Origin: Candidatus Parcubacteria bacterium
GTDB taxonomy: Bacteria; Patescibacteriota; Saccharimonadia; Saccharimonadales; 2-12-FULL-41-12
Direction of reading: 5' to 3'
DNA length: 55,297 nt
Assembly: GCA_019347895.1 (NCBI GenBank)
Contig: JAHWKM010000007.1
Coordinates: forward strand, 1-55,297
Below are positions 33,716 through 42,679 of this stretch, piece after piece. Position numbers and translations under genes: made by a program. The notes under the pieces were generated by a model. The model did no database searches and was not told where the DNA came from. It saw nothing but the letters and a program-made list of their open reading frames with translations. Every line of letters starts with the position of its first letter. The first letter of the stretch is position 1.

Positions 33716-35140
33716 TTAAAAATAATTGTCGGTCCAGTCATTTTGTAGGAGCCAGATGTCGCCGGCGGCGACATATTGATCAATGTTGCTGTAGAAATTT
33801 AGCGGGTCATCGCGAAGTTCTAGATCGCCGGTGTAACCTGCTTTTATTAGGCCGTCGTTAATATATTTGGTGACGGAATTTTGCATAAGAACTACTTTAT
33901 CAGGATGGGCTTTTGCGATGGCTTTGCCGATCTCGCGGTGTACCCGCTTAGTTTCTACGCCTTGGTCAACCAGGCCGGGCGTAACGTAAATTTTTCGTTT
34001 GGCTTTAAGCTCTTTTAAAAATTCCAAGCCGGCTAAAATTCCTTCGAAGTTACCATTATACGTATCGTCTAGAATCCAGCCGCCGCCAAGTTCTCTGGGC
34101 TGCATACGGTGTTCAAACGGCGCTGTCCGGCTGATAGCTGTTTCGATTTGCTTATTGCTAAGGCCAAGGTTATGGGACACTGCAACGCATAGAGCCAGCG
34201 GAGCGATTTGATGCCGGCCGAGCAGACCGCTTTCTACCTTAATCAAATTCCTTCCCTTGCTCATGGCAAATGAAACACCATCCAAGCTGCTCTCCACCTG
34301 CGAAATTTTCCATCCGTCCAAGCCGTGCCGGTTAAAGGAAATATGTTCTTTTTTTAAGTACGGTTTGACGGCTCGGCTCTCGGTATTGACATAGACTGGG
34401 CGGCTTTTTAGCTGGTCGCTGATACTAAACAAATCTTGGGCCACACCCTCCAGAGTTTTGTAGCCGTCAAGATGATTTGGCGCCAGGCCGTTAATAACCG
34501 CTACATCAGGATGGGTCAGCTCAGCCATTTTTTTAATATCCCCTGGCTCGGCTTCGCCGTATTCGATTAACAAAACCTCTTCGTCGCCGGTAAGTTTGCC
34601 AGCCCAGCGCGCCTGGCTGATCAAAACGTTTTTGTTGCCCGGCGTAACGGCCACGTTTTTTTGCGAGCCTAGGACTGTGTATAGCATTTCTTTTAGGCTG
34701 GTCTTGCCGTAGCTTCCCAGGATAGCGATCTTGACGGCTTTATGGTTGGCAAATATTCTCTCCGCAATTTTTACTTCATGAGCCCGCTTGGGTTTTTCGA
34801 CCAAAGCCCAGCCGATCAAAACCGTAATAAACAACATGAATATAATCCAAAAAGGTAAAAACAGCAGATAAATGATCTCTGCCGGAGAATAGGCAATGCT
34901 TGCCTGGACATTCAAGGCTATATAAAAAATAGCTAAAATATATCCATAAATTACCAAAACTTTTGCCTTGGTAGTCATGACTAATTTTTGGCGGCGCATT
35001 ACTCGTGATAAATTCGGAAATCTCGCAATCCACTCCAAAAATTTGCGCGGATCATACTCTACTTGCTGTAGCATATATACAAAATAGACTGGCATTTTGG
35101 GTGAAAAATAACTTAGCAACTTACGCACCACAAACCTCAA
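33716..35140 (-). CDS. MurF-like Mur ligase with N-terminal membrane region
   Basis: 474 aa. The ATP-binding P-loop of Mur ligases reads LGSYGKTSLKEML (about residue 142), followed by the ligase signatures VTPGNKNVLISQARW, EYGEAEPGDIKKM, NGLAPNHLDGY and a C-terminal DDTYNGNFEG region, closest to MurF, which adds D-Ala-D-Ala to the UDP-muramyl tripeptide. Two membrane helices (about 61-80 and 85-110) precede the catalytic core, unlike the soluble E. coli enzyme. It lies just downstream of a hydrolase gene (4-nt overlap) and upstream of ddl, which supplies its substrate. Confidence 0.85.
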   Translation of the reverse strand: MRFVVRKLLSYFSPKMPVYFVYMLQQVEYDPRKFLEWIARFPNLSRVMRRQKLVMTTKAKVLVIYGYILAIFYIALNVQASIAYSPAEIIYLLFLPFWIIFMLFITVLIGWALVEKPKRAHEVKIAERIFANHKAVKIAILGSYGKTSLKEMLYTVLGSQKNVAVTPGNKNVLISQARWAGKLTGDEEVLLIEYGEAEPGDIKKMAELTHPDVAVINGLAPNHLDGYKTLEGVAQDLFSISDQLKSRPVYVNTESRAVKPYLKKEHISFNRHGLDGWKISQVESSLDGVSFAMSKGRNLIKVESGLLGRHQIAPLALCVAVSHNLGLSNKQIETAISRTAPFEHRMQPRELGGGWILDDTYNGNFEGILAGLEFLKELKAKRKIYVTPGLVDQGVETKRVHREIGKAIAKAHPDKVVLMQNSVTKYINDGLIKAGYTGDLELRDDPLNFYSNIDQYVAAGDIWLLQNDWTDNYF

Positions 35141-35901
35141 TAATCACTTTCATTTAAAAAGCTCCTGGCCTTTTCAGCAATTAATTCAGGCTGCTCGTGA
35201 TGTAGAAAATGAGCCGCCCCGCTTATTATTTCCAACTTGGAATTGTTAATTTTGCCAGAAAGAATTTTGCCATAACGAACCGGGGTAAATGTATCTTTGT
35301 CGCCATAAAGTAATAGAACAGGTATTTTTACCCGCGCAGCATCATTTTGAATATCAAAATTAACTATATTTTTAAATGTTTCCTGCATTGACACCGCCGC
35401 GAAAAGATCAGAGCCGATCATTGCGTAGACTCTCTCTTTAATCCGTCCTTGAACCGATTTCGGCAAGGGCTTTAAAGATACCTTGGCGGGTTTGGCAAGG
35501 GCTTTATACAATAACTTTTTAGCTGAATTGCCGCTTCTTATCCCCGACGGCGCCAGAAGAATTAATTTTTGAACAACCAAATGTTGGTGCGCGGTTCCGT
35601 AAACAGCTATCGCCCCGCCGTTGGAATGCCCTATCGCAGCATAAGGCTTTATTTTTAATTTGTTTAGAAAGTTTTTTATAAAAACTGAATAATCGGGAAT
35701 GGACCAGATCGTAGGCGGTGCTTGGCTGCCGCCAAAACCCGGCAAATCAATAAGCACAAGGGAGTAATTATCCTTTAGCTTGTTGGCAAGCTTATCAAAT
35801 GTTTCAGAGCGATCAGCCCAGCCGTGCAGGCATAAAATAATTTTTTTACCAGTACCAAGCTTGCTATAAGAAACCAATAGATTGTCTACTACAACTTGCA
35901 T
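35137..35901 (-). CDS. Alpha/beta-fold hydrolase
   Basis: 254 aa. The oxyanion and HG motif LCLHGWADRSETF, the nucleophile elbow GHSNGGAIA (Ser near 91), the acid DTFTPVRYG and the catalytic His in SGAAHFLHHEQPE form a complete triad. A cap region spans about 130-185. Substrate unknown. Its stop overlaps the MurF-like start by 4 nt, so the two are translationally coupled. Confidence 0.92.
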   Translation of the reverse strand: MQVVVDNLLVSYSKLGTGKKIILCLHGWADRSETFDKLANKLKDNYSLVLIDLPGFGGSQAPPTIWSIPDYSVFIKNFLNKLKIKPYAAIGHSNGGAIAVYGTAHQHLVVQKLILLAPSGIRSGNSAKKLLYKALAKPAKVSLKPLPKSVQGRIKERVYAMIGSDLFAAVSMQETFKNIVNFDIQNDAARVKIPVLLLYGDKDTFTPVRYGKILSGKINNSKLEIISGAAHFLHHEQPELIAEKARSFLNESDY

Positions 35902-35927
35902 TATAGGTTCCAGTATAACAGTTTAAA

Positions 35928-36914
35928 CTAAGAGCTTTGACCGCCGCCTTGCTGCAGACGCTGTTGCAGCTCTTCGATAGTTATCGTATCCTCAGGAAAT
36001 TTAATTGGCCGGTAAAGATTGTAGCCGCTGTAGTTTTCCGTCCTGTCCGAGCTTCCGTATCTAACCTTTAGTATCTGGCGGTTGACTATATCAACCATAA
36101 CTTCCACGGCAACTCTCGGCGCGTTGGCGTAGCTTTCCGGATTGAACTGCCTTGGATCGGTTGCGCCGGTTAACTCGGCATACCTTGATAATACTTCAAT
36201 CAAGTCAGCCGGCTTGATAGACAGCTGATAAACATAAACCGGGCGATAATTTTCTACCTTTCGTTCTGCGGATTCAAATTCATAGAGCCTTTTTTGATTC
36301 ATTAGAGTTAGCAGTTGCTGGCGGGCTTCCGGCTTAAGATTACCGACCGGAACTATACTAAACAGCGATTCGTTTAAGAATGTGGCTTGTCCGCCTTTTG
36401 CGGGATCAGCTTCTCTTTTAGCCCACACTCCGATTAGCTTTTCAAAATTTTCGGCGCCGGGCAAATTCTCCTCGCCTTCGACTGAGCTGTAACGTACTAG
36501 ATCTATATTGGTTGTGCCGATAGTTTCAGTAGTTATTGTTGTTTCCTGCCGCTGTCTGCCTTTTTGCGATAACTCGGTAGAAGATTCGGCCGTTATTGTC
36601 GGAGGATAGAACGAAAGATAAGAAATTTGATTTACCCTTTGATTGCCATCATCCTGCAAAACTTGCCTGGTCACGCTTGTGGTCTGCAGGCTGTTTGCGA
36701 CGGCATCGTCCAATACCCTCTCAGGATTGATGACAATCTTGGTCCACCACGCCCAGCCGCTAGCACCTAGCAAAATCACAGCAGCGACAACAGCTGCCGC
36801 TAGAGCGTGTTTTACGGTCAGCTTCGGTTTTTTTAAGTATTTTTTATAATCAATTTTTAGTTTTTTTACATGCAATTTTTTAGATGATTTTTTTACAGGT
36901 TTTTTCCTTGCCAT
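35928..36914 (-). CDS. Membrane-anchored extracytoplasmic protein, unknown function (328 aa)
   Basis: A strongly basic N-terminus (about 1-38, Lys-rich) precedes one membrane helix (about 40-60, ALAAAVVAAVILLGASGWAWW) and a ~265-residue exposed domain with alternating beta-like segments. It ends in a Gln/Gly-rich tail. It resembles other anchored lipoprotein-like proteins of Saccharibacteria in layout, but I recognise no family. A GGGGAG ribosome-binding site precedes the ATG. It may head the hydrolase-MurF unit, separated by only 26 nt. Confidence 0.8.
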   Translation of the reverse strand: MARKKPVKKSSKKLHVKKLKIDYKKYLKKPKLTVKHALAAAVVAAVILLGASGWAWWTKIVINPERVLDDAVANSLQTTSVTRQVLQDDGNQRVNQISYLSFYPPTITAESSTELSQKGRQRQETTITTETIGTTNIDLVRYSSVEGEENLPGAENFEKLIGVWAKREADPAKGGQATFLNESLFSIVPVGNLKPEARQQLLTLMNQKRLYEFESAERKVENYRPVYVYQLSIKPADLIEVLSRYAELTGATDPRQFNPESYANAPRVAVEVMVDIVNRQILKVRYGSSDRTENYSGYNLYRPIKFPEDTITIEELQQRLQQGGGQSS

Positions 36915-37030
36915 AGTCTCCCCTAATATTTTTGGTTATTATATCAGAATTAATCGCTTAACTTTAATTTATCCCTTAATGTAACCGGCTCCGGTTTGTA
37001 CAATCGTAAAATTGCCATGCAATTCAAAAT

Positions 37031-37107
37031 TGGTGGAGATAGAGGGACTCAAACCCTCGACCTCTGCCCTGCCAGGGCAGCGCTCTAATCAACTGAGCTA
37101 TATCCCC
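37031..37107 (-). tRNA. tRNA-Ala (anticodon GGC)
   Basis: 77 nt including an encoded CCA. The acceptor stem GGGGATA/TATCTCC contains the G3:U70 wobble pair that identifies alanine tRNAs, and the anticodon loop CUGGCAG gives GGC. Two short inverted repeats follow downstream (TTGCATGGCAA and AACCGGAGCCGGTT near 37000). Confidence 0.95.
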
Positions 37108-37151
37108 GTGGAAAACACACTAAATTGTAACATGAATATTGTAGCCAGACA

Positions 37152-39164
37152 TTAACCGGATATAAGCTTATTGAACTCCTTTTCGTCAATGATTTTAGTA
37201 CCGAATTTTCTGGCTTTTTCCAGTTTGCTTGAGCCGACGTTAGCTCCGGCTACCAAATAGTCCGTATCCTTGCCGGTACTGGCCTGAAAAATTCCGCCCA
37301 GAGATCTTATTTTCTCAGCGGCCTGGTCGCGGCTCATTGATTCCAGCGAGCCGGTTATAACAAACCTTTTGCCCGTAATTTTACTTTTTTTGATATGAAT
37401 TTGCTTTGGCTCAACTCCAACGTTCTTAAAATCTACCAGAAGTTCTTGGTTTTGTGGATCTTCAAACCAGGCCACGATAGATTCAGCCACAACCCCGCCA
37501 ATACCTTCAACTTCCTGGAGCTCTTCAATGGTAGCAACTTTTAGTTTATCAAAATCTTTATAGCGGTTGGCTAGATCAACTGCCGTTTGCGTCCCTACAT
37601 GCCTGATGCCAAGAGCGTATATAAACCTATGCAGTTCGGGTCGTTTTTTCTCGGCAATTGCAGCCACTAATTTATTAGCTGATATGTCAGCGAATCTTTC
37701 TAGTTTCAACAATTGTTCGGATTTAAGCTTATAAAAATCAGCGGCATTACTAACCAGTTTTTGATTTAATAGTAACTCGACATTTTTTTCGCCGAGACCT
37801 TCTATATCAAGAGCGCTTTTAGAAGCAAAGTGCCGCAGATGGTTCGAAAGTCTGGCGGGGCATTTTGTGTTTGGGCAGCGCCAAACAGCCTCCTCTTCCT
37901 TGGCTTTTACTAGCTTTGTGCCGCACTCCGGGCAATTTTTTGGCATTTGGAATTTCTGTTCGCTGCCGTCGCGCAGTTTTATCATCGGCTCCATAACTTC
38001 AGGAATGATATCGCCGGCTTTATGTACCGCTACGGTATCGCCGACTCTGATATCCTTTCGCTTAACCTCTCCTTCATTGTGCATAGTGGCCATTTGTACC
38101 AAGCTGCCGGCGATAACCACCGGCTCAAGCATTGCCACGGGAGTAGCCGCACCGGTCCTGCCCACAGAAATAAAAATATCTTTTACTTTTGTGACGGCTT
38201 GCTCAGGCGGATACTTATAAGCAATTGCTCCGCGCGGCGCCTTGCCGACCGACCCGAGCCGGTCAAACTGGTTTTTTTGGTTTACGGTTACGACTAATCC
38301 GTCAGTGTTAAAAGGCAGCTGGGTTCGCTCGTCTTCCCAATAGTCGGCAATTTTTATAATCTCCTGAAATGTCGTTACCTGCTTTGCCTGTTTGTTAACA
38401 ATAAATCCCAGCTTGTTTGCTAAATCATACTCCTGCGCCTTGGTTTTTATACCTTCAGCTATAATTCCCCACGCATGAAAACGCAGCGGACGAGCAGCTA
38501 CCAGCGCCGGATCCAGCTGGCGTACTGTACCGGCCGCAGTGTTTCTTGGATTCATAAACTTGGGCAATCCGTCTTTTTCTCTCTGCTTATTTATTGCTTC
38601 GAAGTCTTTTTTATAAAGAAGTATCTCGCCGCGAACTTCCAGTGTACTATTGTAATAGTGCGCTGATACAGTTTTATCCTTACGAAGAGTTAGAGGTATT
38701 GAATTTATAGTTTTAACATTTTGGGTAACGTCTTCGCCCGTAAGTCCGTCGCCGCGGGTTAAGCCGCGGCTTAGCCGTCCTTTTTCATAAACCAGCGCAC
38801 AGGCTAAGCCGTCCATTTTAAGATCTACGTGATAATCCAGGCTTTGACCCGGCAGCAGTTTAGAAATTCTAGTTATCCAAGCTTTTAACTCTTCGGATGT
38901 AAACGCATCATTTAGACTCAGCATAGGCCGCGAATGCGGCACGGAAACAAATTTATCCAAAGGCTTTCCGCCTACTCGCTGTGTGGGCGAGTCGGGAGTT
39001 AAAAGCTCAGGATGCAACTCTTCCAATTCTCGTAGTTCTTGGGTTAGAGAATCGTAAATTTCATCCGTAATCATCGGGTCGTCTAGAACATGGTAGCGAT
39101 AGCGGTATTCGTCAATCTGCCGGCGCAGTTTCTCAACTCTCTCTTTAGTACTATTATTAATCAC
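37152..39164 (-). CDS. ligA: NAD-dependent DNA ligase
   Basis: 670 aa, normal length. Adenylation-domain catalytic Lys in VDLKMDGLACALVYE, GLTRGDGLTGEDVT, an OB domain, the Cys4 zinc finger CPECGTKLV ... CPNTKCPARL, tandem helix-hairpin-helix motifs, and a C-terminal BRCT domain (about 590-670, KRFVITGSLESMSRDQAAEKI). Joins Okazaki fragments and repair nicks. The start overlaps the stop of the upstream membrane-protein gene by 4 nt. Confidence 0.98.
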   Translation of the reverse strand: MINNSTKERVEKLRRQIDEYRYRYHVLDDPMITDEIYDSLTQELRELEELHPELLTPDSPTQRVGGKPLDKFVSVPHSRPMLSLNDAFTSEELKAWITRISKLLPGQSLDYHVDLKMDGLACALVYEKGRLSRGLTRGDGLTGEDVTQNVKTINSIPLTLRKDKTVSAHYYNSTLEVRGEILLYKKDFEAINKQREKDGLPKFMNPRNTAAGTVRQLDPALVAARPLRFHAWGIIAEGIKTKAQEYDLANKLGFIVNKQAKQVTTFQEIIKIADYWEDERTQLPFNTDGLVVTVNQKNQFDRLGSVGKAPRGAIAYKYPPEQAVTKVKDIFISVGRTGAATPVAMLEPVVIAGSLVQMATMHNEGEVKRKDIRVGDTVAVHKAGDIIPEVMEPMIKLRDGSEQKFQMPKNCPECGTKLVKAKEEEAVWRCPNTKCPARLSNHLRHFASKSALDIEGLGEKNVELLLNQKLVSNAADFYKLKSEQLLKLERFADISANKLVAAIAEKKRPELHRFIYALGIRHVGTQTAVDLANRYKDFDKLKVATIEELQEVEGIGGVVAESIVAWFEDPQNQELLVDFKNVGVEPKQIHIKKSKITGKRFVITGSLESMSRDQAAEKIRSLGGIFQASTGKDTDYLVAGANVGSSKLEKARKFGTKIIDEKEFNKLISG

Positions 39165-40114
39165 AAAAGCGCCCTATAAAGGTTGTAAGTATAAGCGTGA
39201 AAAAAATATAGCATCAAACCGCTTAAAATTAAAAACACCAGGACTGCTAAAAACGGCAGGAAATATATTAGCGGCAAAACTAGAATTACAAAAAACAAAA
39301 AGGACAAAACAGGTAGCCCGAGCAGTCTGAGAGCGACCGAAAATCTTCGATGCAGTACCAGATCCCGGGCTGAACGGAGAGCCTTAACGGGGGTCATGTC
39401 GGGCAATGTCACAATATAGAGCGCAAAGACTGACGATAAAACCATATATAGAGATAGTAAACTAAGAAGTAAAAACAAAATTATAAAGAAACTTTTTTCA
39501 ATAGGAGTGATTGCAATCGAACCTGCCATCGCGGTCGTTAGTAGGAAATTTCCTATTAAAAAAGGAATGAGCTGCAGCACAATCACGCAGGCAACCAAAA
39601 CAAATTGGGTGAACGGGTACAATCCCCGGTAAAAGGCTTGCTTAACACCGACCTTTTCGCCGGCGCTAACTTGTCGTATAGCCCATATTAAAGCCAAGCT
39701 GGCTATCAGGGTTATAAAAAGCTGGTAGACGCCGCCGGCTTCGCTGCCGGCATTGCCGCCGCTGCTTAATAAAACTCCCAGCAAGGTCAAAGAGGCGCCT
39801 AGCCCGCTCACCTCCCCGGCCAAGCCTTCATCGAGTTTCTGTTTGGTTTCAAAAAAATCCGTAAATGAACTTAAACCGCTAACCAATATTAAACTCAGCA
39901 AAATATAAACGGTAATTATGCCGAAGAAAAGTTTTTTATTGTTTAAAAGCAATCTGAGAGTTTGCTTAAAAAGCCGGTATATCCCCGGCAGTGGTTTGCC
40001 CAGGGGTTGTTTGATTGGTTTGGATAATCTAAAACTTTTATGGACTGGCCGCTTTTTAGTTCTGGGTTTTTTTACCGTAGTTTTTGCATTGGTATTTTTT
40101 TTCGTTACCGCCAT
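39161..40114 (-). CDS. Multi-pass membrane protein, unknown function (317 aa)
   Basis: A very basic N-terminus (about 1-45, Lys/Arg/Thr/Pro-rich) precedes about six hydrophobic helices. The layout, including an amphipathic loop VKALRSARDLVLHRRF before the last two helices, resembles the 234-aa protein at 10431-11135, so both may belong to the same broad DUF975/YciC-like group (tentative). It overlaps ligA by 4 nt. Confidence 0.8.
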   Translation of the reverse strand: MAVTKKNTNAKTTVKKPRTKKRPVHKSFRLSKPIKQPLGKPLPGIYRLFKQTLRLLLNNKKLFFGIITVYILLSLILVSGLSSFTDFFETKQKLDEGLAGEVSGLGASLTLLGVLLSSGGNAGSEAGGVYQLFITLIASLALIWAIRQVSAGEKVGVKQAFYRGLYPFTQFVLVACVIVLQLIPFLIGNFLLTTAMAGSIAITPIEKSFFIILFLLLSLLSLYMVLSSVFALYIVTLPDMTPVKALRSARDLVLHRRFSVALRLLGLPVLSFLFFVILVLPLIYFLPFLAVLVFLILSGLMLYFFHAYTYNLYRALL

Positions 40115-40123
40115 ATCCCATTA

Positions 40124-40996
40124 CTATAAGTTGTCGCCCATTTCGCGCAAGTTTTTAATCCGGTTTTCGATCGGCGGATGCGTGCTAAACAGTCCGGCAA
40201 AAGAGCTTTTCTTAAGCGGATTCGCAAAGAAAAGGTGCGCTGTCGAGGTATTGGCTTTTTTGGTGGCGCTTCCCTGCTTGCCTATCTTTTCAAGAGCGCT
40301 GGCTAATCCTTCGGGGTACCGCGTAGTCAAGGCGCCGGTCGCATCAGCGAGATATTCCCGGCGCCTTGAAATTGCCAGCTGGATCATGCTGGCGGCAATC
40401 GGTGCAATTATCATAGCGGCTAACCCGATGATTAACATATACGGATTTTTATTGTCGCGGGCTCCACCAAACCAGACCATGTGCAGTATTATGTCCGCCA
40501 GCAATGAAACAACCGACACTAGGGCGAAAGCAAACATAGAGACTCTAATGTCATAGTTTTTTACGTGTCCAAGTTCGTGCGCCATAACGCCCTCTAGCTC
40601 ATGGTCATCCAGGGCTTCCAGCAAGCCGGTGGTGGCGCATACCACGGCATTCTTGGGATTTCGGCCAGTAGCAAAAGCATTCAATGCCGGATCATCCATG
40701 ATGTAAACCTTGGGCGTAGGCATGCCCTCAGTAATTGCCAAATTTTCGACTATGCGGTAGAGCCGGGGATTATCTCTCTTTTGGATTTGGCGTGCGCCAT
40801 TGACAGCCAAAGCCATTTTCGAACCTGAGATATAAACAATCAGCGCGTAAATTAATCCGCCGATTAAAACAAAAGGAGTTATAGTAGGATGTCCTAGATA
40901 CTGTGCAACCACCCAGCCGAGCCCGCCGATCAGAATGATAAAAAACAAGAATATAAAGATAGTTTTTCGCTTGTTAGCCGCTATATTTGAATACAT
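40124..40996 (-). CDS. htpX: Protease HtpX homologue
   Basis: Membrane zinc metallopeptidase of family M48 that removes damaged membrane proteins, 290 aa. Two N-terminal helices (about 13-33 and 38-57), the zinc motif HELGH in VMAHELGHVKNYDI (about residue 139), two further helices, and the third-ligand Glu in SRRREYLADATGA are all present. HtpX and LemA genes are commonly neighbours; here a 430-bp S23 cassette separates them and ends 4 bp before this ATG, leaving no Shine-Dalgarno. Confidence 0.96.
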   Translation of the reverse strand: MYSNIAANKRKTIFIFLFFIILIGGLGWVVAQYLGHPTITPFVLIGGLIYALIVYISGSKMALAVNGARQIQKRDNPRLYRIVENLAITEGMPTPKVYIMDDPALNAFATGRNPKNAVVCATTGLLEALDDHELEGVMAHELGHVKNYDIRVSMFAFALVSVVSLLADIILHMVWFGGARDNKNPYMLIIGLAAMIIAPIAASMIQLAISRRREYLADATGALTTRYPEGLASALEKIGKQGSATKKANTSTAHLFFANPLKKSSFAGLFSTHPPIENRIKNLREMGDNL

Positions 40997-41000
40997 GGGT

Positions 41001-41433
41001 CGTATATCGTATTACGTATTAAGTATTACCGGGTCTCCTCGCTGCGCTTTTTATTAAACCGTTAGTCATTTTTTGGATCTCAATCACTTTGTCCTCTATT
41101 AATTTTAGCTCTTTTTGCGGTAAAAAACCAAGGTCGCAGGCAATATAGCTATGGCTTAACGTTTCTGTTAGCGAACCCAGAGCAATACTATAAAATTGGA
41201 TTTTATCTTTATCGCTATTTCTAGAGAAACCTTCAGCGATATTAGCGGGTACAGAAACCGCGGAACGCCTGATCTGTGATGTCAATCCAAATTTTTCCTC
41301 GCCGGGAAAGCTTTGGGTTATCTTATATGTGTATACAGCCAAAATCCTGGAAGCTTGCCAAGCACGCAATTGCGTAAATGAGGTAATTTTTTCTGAAGCC
41401 ACTGCTTTATACGTAATACTTATACGTTATACG
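41001..41433. mobile_element. S23 cassette bounded by imperfect terminal inverted repeats
   Basis: The left end (41001-41029) contains CGTATTACGTATTAAG followed by TATTAC; the reverse complement of the right end (41408-41433) reads CGTATAACGTATAAG then TATTAC, so the two ends are near-identical inverted repeats of ~21-22 bp. The cassette carries only the four-helix-bundle gene, whose stop lies inside the left repeat, and it fills the lemA-htpX spacer almost exactly. There is no transposase, so mobilisation in trans would be required; mobility is inferred. Confidence 0.6.
41019..41402 (-). CDS. Four-helix bundle protein (S23 / 23S rRNA intervening-sequence type)
   Basis: 127 aa. Family features: LRAWQASRILAVYTYKI at the start, LTSQIRRSAVSVPANIAEGF, and LGSLTETLSHSYIACDLGFL. 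These proteins form pentameric or similar helical bundles (related to Avd of diversity-generating retroelements) and were first found in 23S rRNA intervening sequences; their function is unclear. The start is a GTG (41402) with no strong ribosome-binding site. The gene is enclosed by inverted repeats between lemA and htpX. Confidence 0.9.
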   Translation of the reverse strand: MASEKITSFTQLRAWQASRILAVYTYKITQSFPGEEKFGLTSQIRRSAVSVPANIAEGFSRNSDKDKIQFYSIALGSLTETLSHSYIACDLGFLPQKELKLIEDKVIEIQKMTNGLIKSAARRPGNT

Positions 41434-41435
41434 TC

Positions 41436-42002
41436 CTAGAATTTAACGCCGACTGGTTTATTGACGGTAGTGGTTTCACCTTCATCAACTTCAAAAAATT
41501 CGCGCTCGGAAAAACCAAGTGGACCGGCAATTAGAATGTTGGGAAATGTTTGGATCTTAATATTCAAGTCCCGTGCTGAGCCGTTATAAAATCTGCGGGC
41601 AGCTTGGATTTTGTCTTCGGTGTCTACTAATTCTTCTTGCAGATGCTTGAAATTTTGGTCTGCCTTTAGATCCGGATAATCTTCGGCTACTGCGAAGATG
41701 CTCTTCAACGCTTCCTGAAATACATTTTCAGCTCTGGCTGCTTCCTGCGGGCCCTTTTCTTGGGCGTTTAAGGCATTTGAGCGAGCTTCCGTTACATCTT
41801 GAAAAACGGTTTTTTCATGCTTGGCGTAGCCTTTTACGGTTTCGATCAAGTTTGGAATAAGGTCATAACGTCTCTTCAGTTGGACTGTAATGTCGCTCCA
41901 AGCCTCATCCACCCGGACTTTAGCCTGCACCAAACCGTTATAAATTAAAATTATGCCAATAACCAATACGGCCAAAACTCCTAGTATTATCCACGTCGTC
42001 AT
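41436..42002 (-). CDS. lemA: LemA family protein
   Basis: 188 aa. An N-terminal membrane helix (about 3-22) is followed by the LemA core: VRVDEAWSDITVQLKRRYDLIPNLIETVKGYAKHE-type residues (about 30-65), AENVFQEALKSIFAVAEDYPDLKAD, and the C-terminal YNGSARDLNIKIQTFPNILIA motif. LemA proteins are anchored helical bundles of unknown precise function that often pair with HtpX. GGAG precedes the ATG. Confidence 0.95.
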   Translation of the reverse strand: MTTWIILGVLAVLVIGIILIYNGLVQAKVRVDEAWSDITVQLKRRYDLIPNLIETVKGYAKHEKTVFQDVTEARSNALNAQEKGPQEAARAENVFQEALKSIFAVAEDYPDLKADQNFKHLQEELVDTEDKIQAARRFYNGSARDLNIKIQTFPNILIAGPLGFSEREFFEVDEGETTTVNKPVGVKF

Positions 42003-42080
42003 ATTTTACTCCTGCTTTTCTCCCGTTAGTTTATGGTTATATTGTATCATTTTCACATTAATTAATATATCTCATGGTTT

Positions 42081-42105
42081 CTGTGAAAGGATAAACCTTT
42101 CACAG
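42081..42105. terminator. Perfect 10-bp hairpin in the folE-lemA gap
   Basis: CTGTGAAAGG and CCTTTCACAG flank a 5-nt loop, in the 137-nt gap downstream of folE. No U-run follows on the minus strand, so it may act as an mRNA 3' stabiliser rather than a full intrinsic terminator. Confidence 0.5.
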
Positions 42106-42139
42106 TCGAAATTGTGGTGTAGTAAGTTTTTTGTAAATG

Positions 42140-42679
42140 TTATTTTGTTAAGTTCAAAAACTCTTCGCGGGTTCTTAGATCACTTAAAAATATTCCTCTC
42201 ATGGCCGATGTTACCATGGTGGAATTTTGTTTTTCTACGCCGCGCATCATCATGCAAAAATGCTCAGCCTCTATTATGGCTGCGACGCCTTTTGGTTTGA
42301 CCTTTTCTTGCAGGGCATCGACTATCTGGCTGGTCAGTCGTTCCTGAACCTGAAGGCGGCGGGCAAACATGTCGGCTACCCGGGCAATTTTGGACAGACC
42401 GATAATGTGCTTGTCCGGTATATAGCCAATATGCGCCTTGCCGACAAACGGCAGCAAATGATGTTCGCAAAGACTGTAAATTTTTATATCTTTTACCAGC
42501 ACCATTTCGTTATAATTTTCTTTATATATCGCCCCGTTGACTACTTCGTCGATATTGGTATTGTAGCCGGCGGTTAAAAATTTGAGTGATTTTTCAACCC
42601 TGTCGGGAGTACCTTGCAGCCCGGCCCGGCTAGGATCTTCGCCAAGTTCTTGTAAAATTTTCCTGACTTCGTCTTTCAT
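42140..42679 (-). CDS. folE: GTP cyclohydrolase I
   Basis: 179 aa. First enzyme of tetrahydrofolate/pterin synthesis, converting GTP to dihydroneopterin triphosphate. Zinc ligands are visible: Cys and His in YSLCEHHLLPFVGKAHIGY, and the second Cys in EAEHFCMMMRGVEKQ. The GLSKIARVADMFARRLQVQE stretch is canonical. It overlaps folB by 4 nt, making a two-gene pterin operon. Confidence 0.97.
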   Translation of the reverse strand: MKDEVRKILQELGEDPSRAGLQGTPDRVEKSLKFLTAGYNTNIDEVVNGAIYKENYNEMVLVKDIKIYSLCEHHLLPFVGKAHIGYIPDKHIIGLSKIARVADMFARRLQVQERLTSQIVDALQEKVKPKGVAAIIEAEHFCMMMRGVEKQNSTMVTSAMRGIFLSDLRTREEFLNLTK

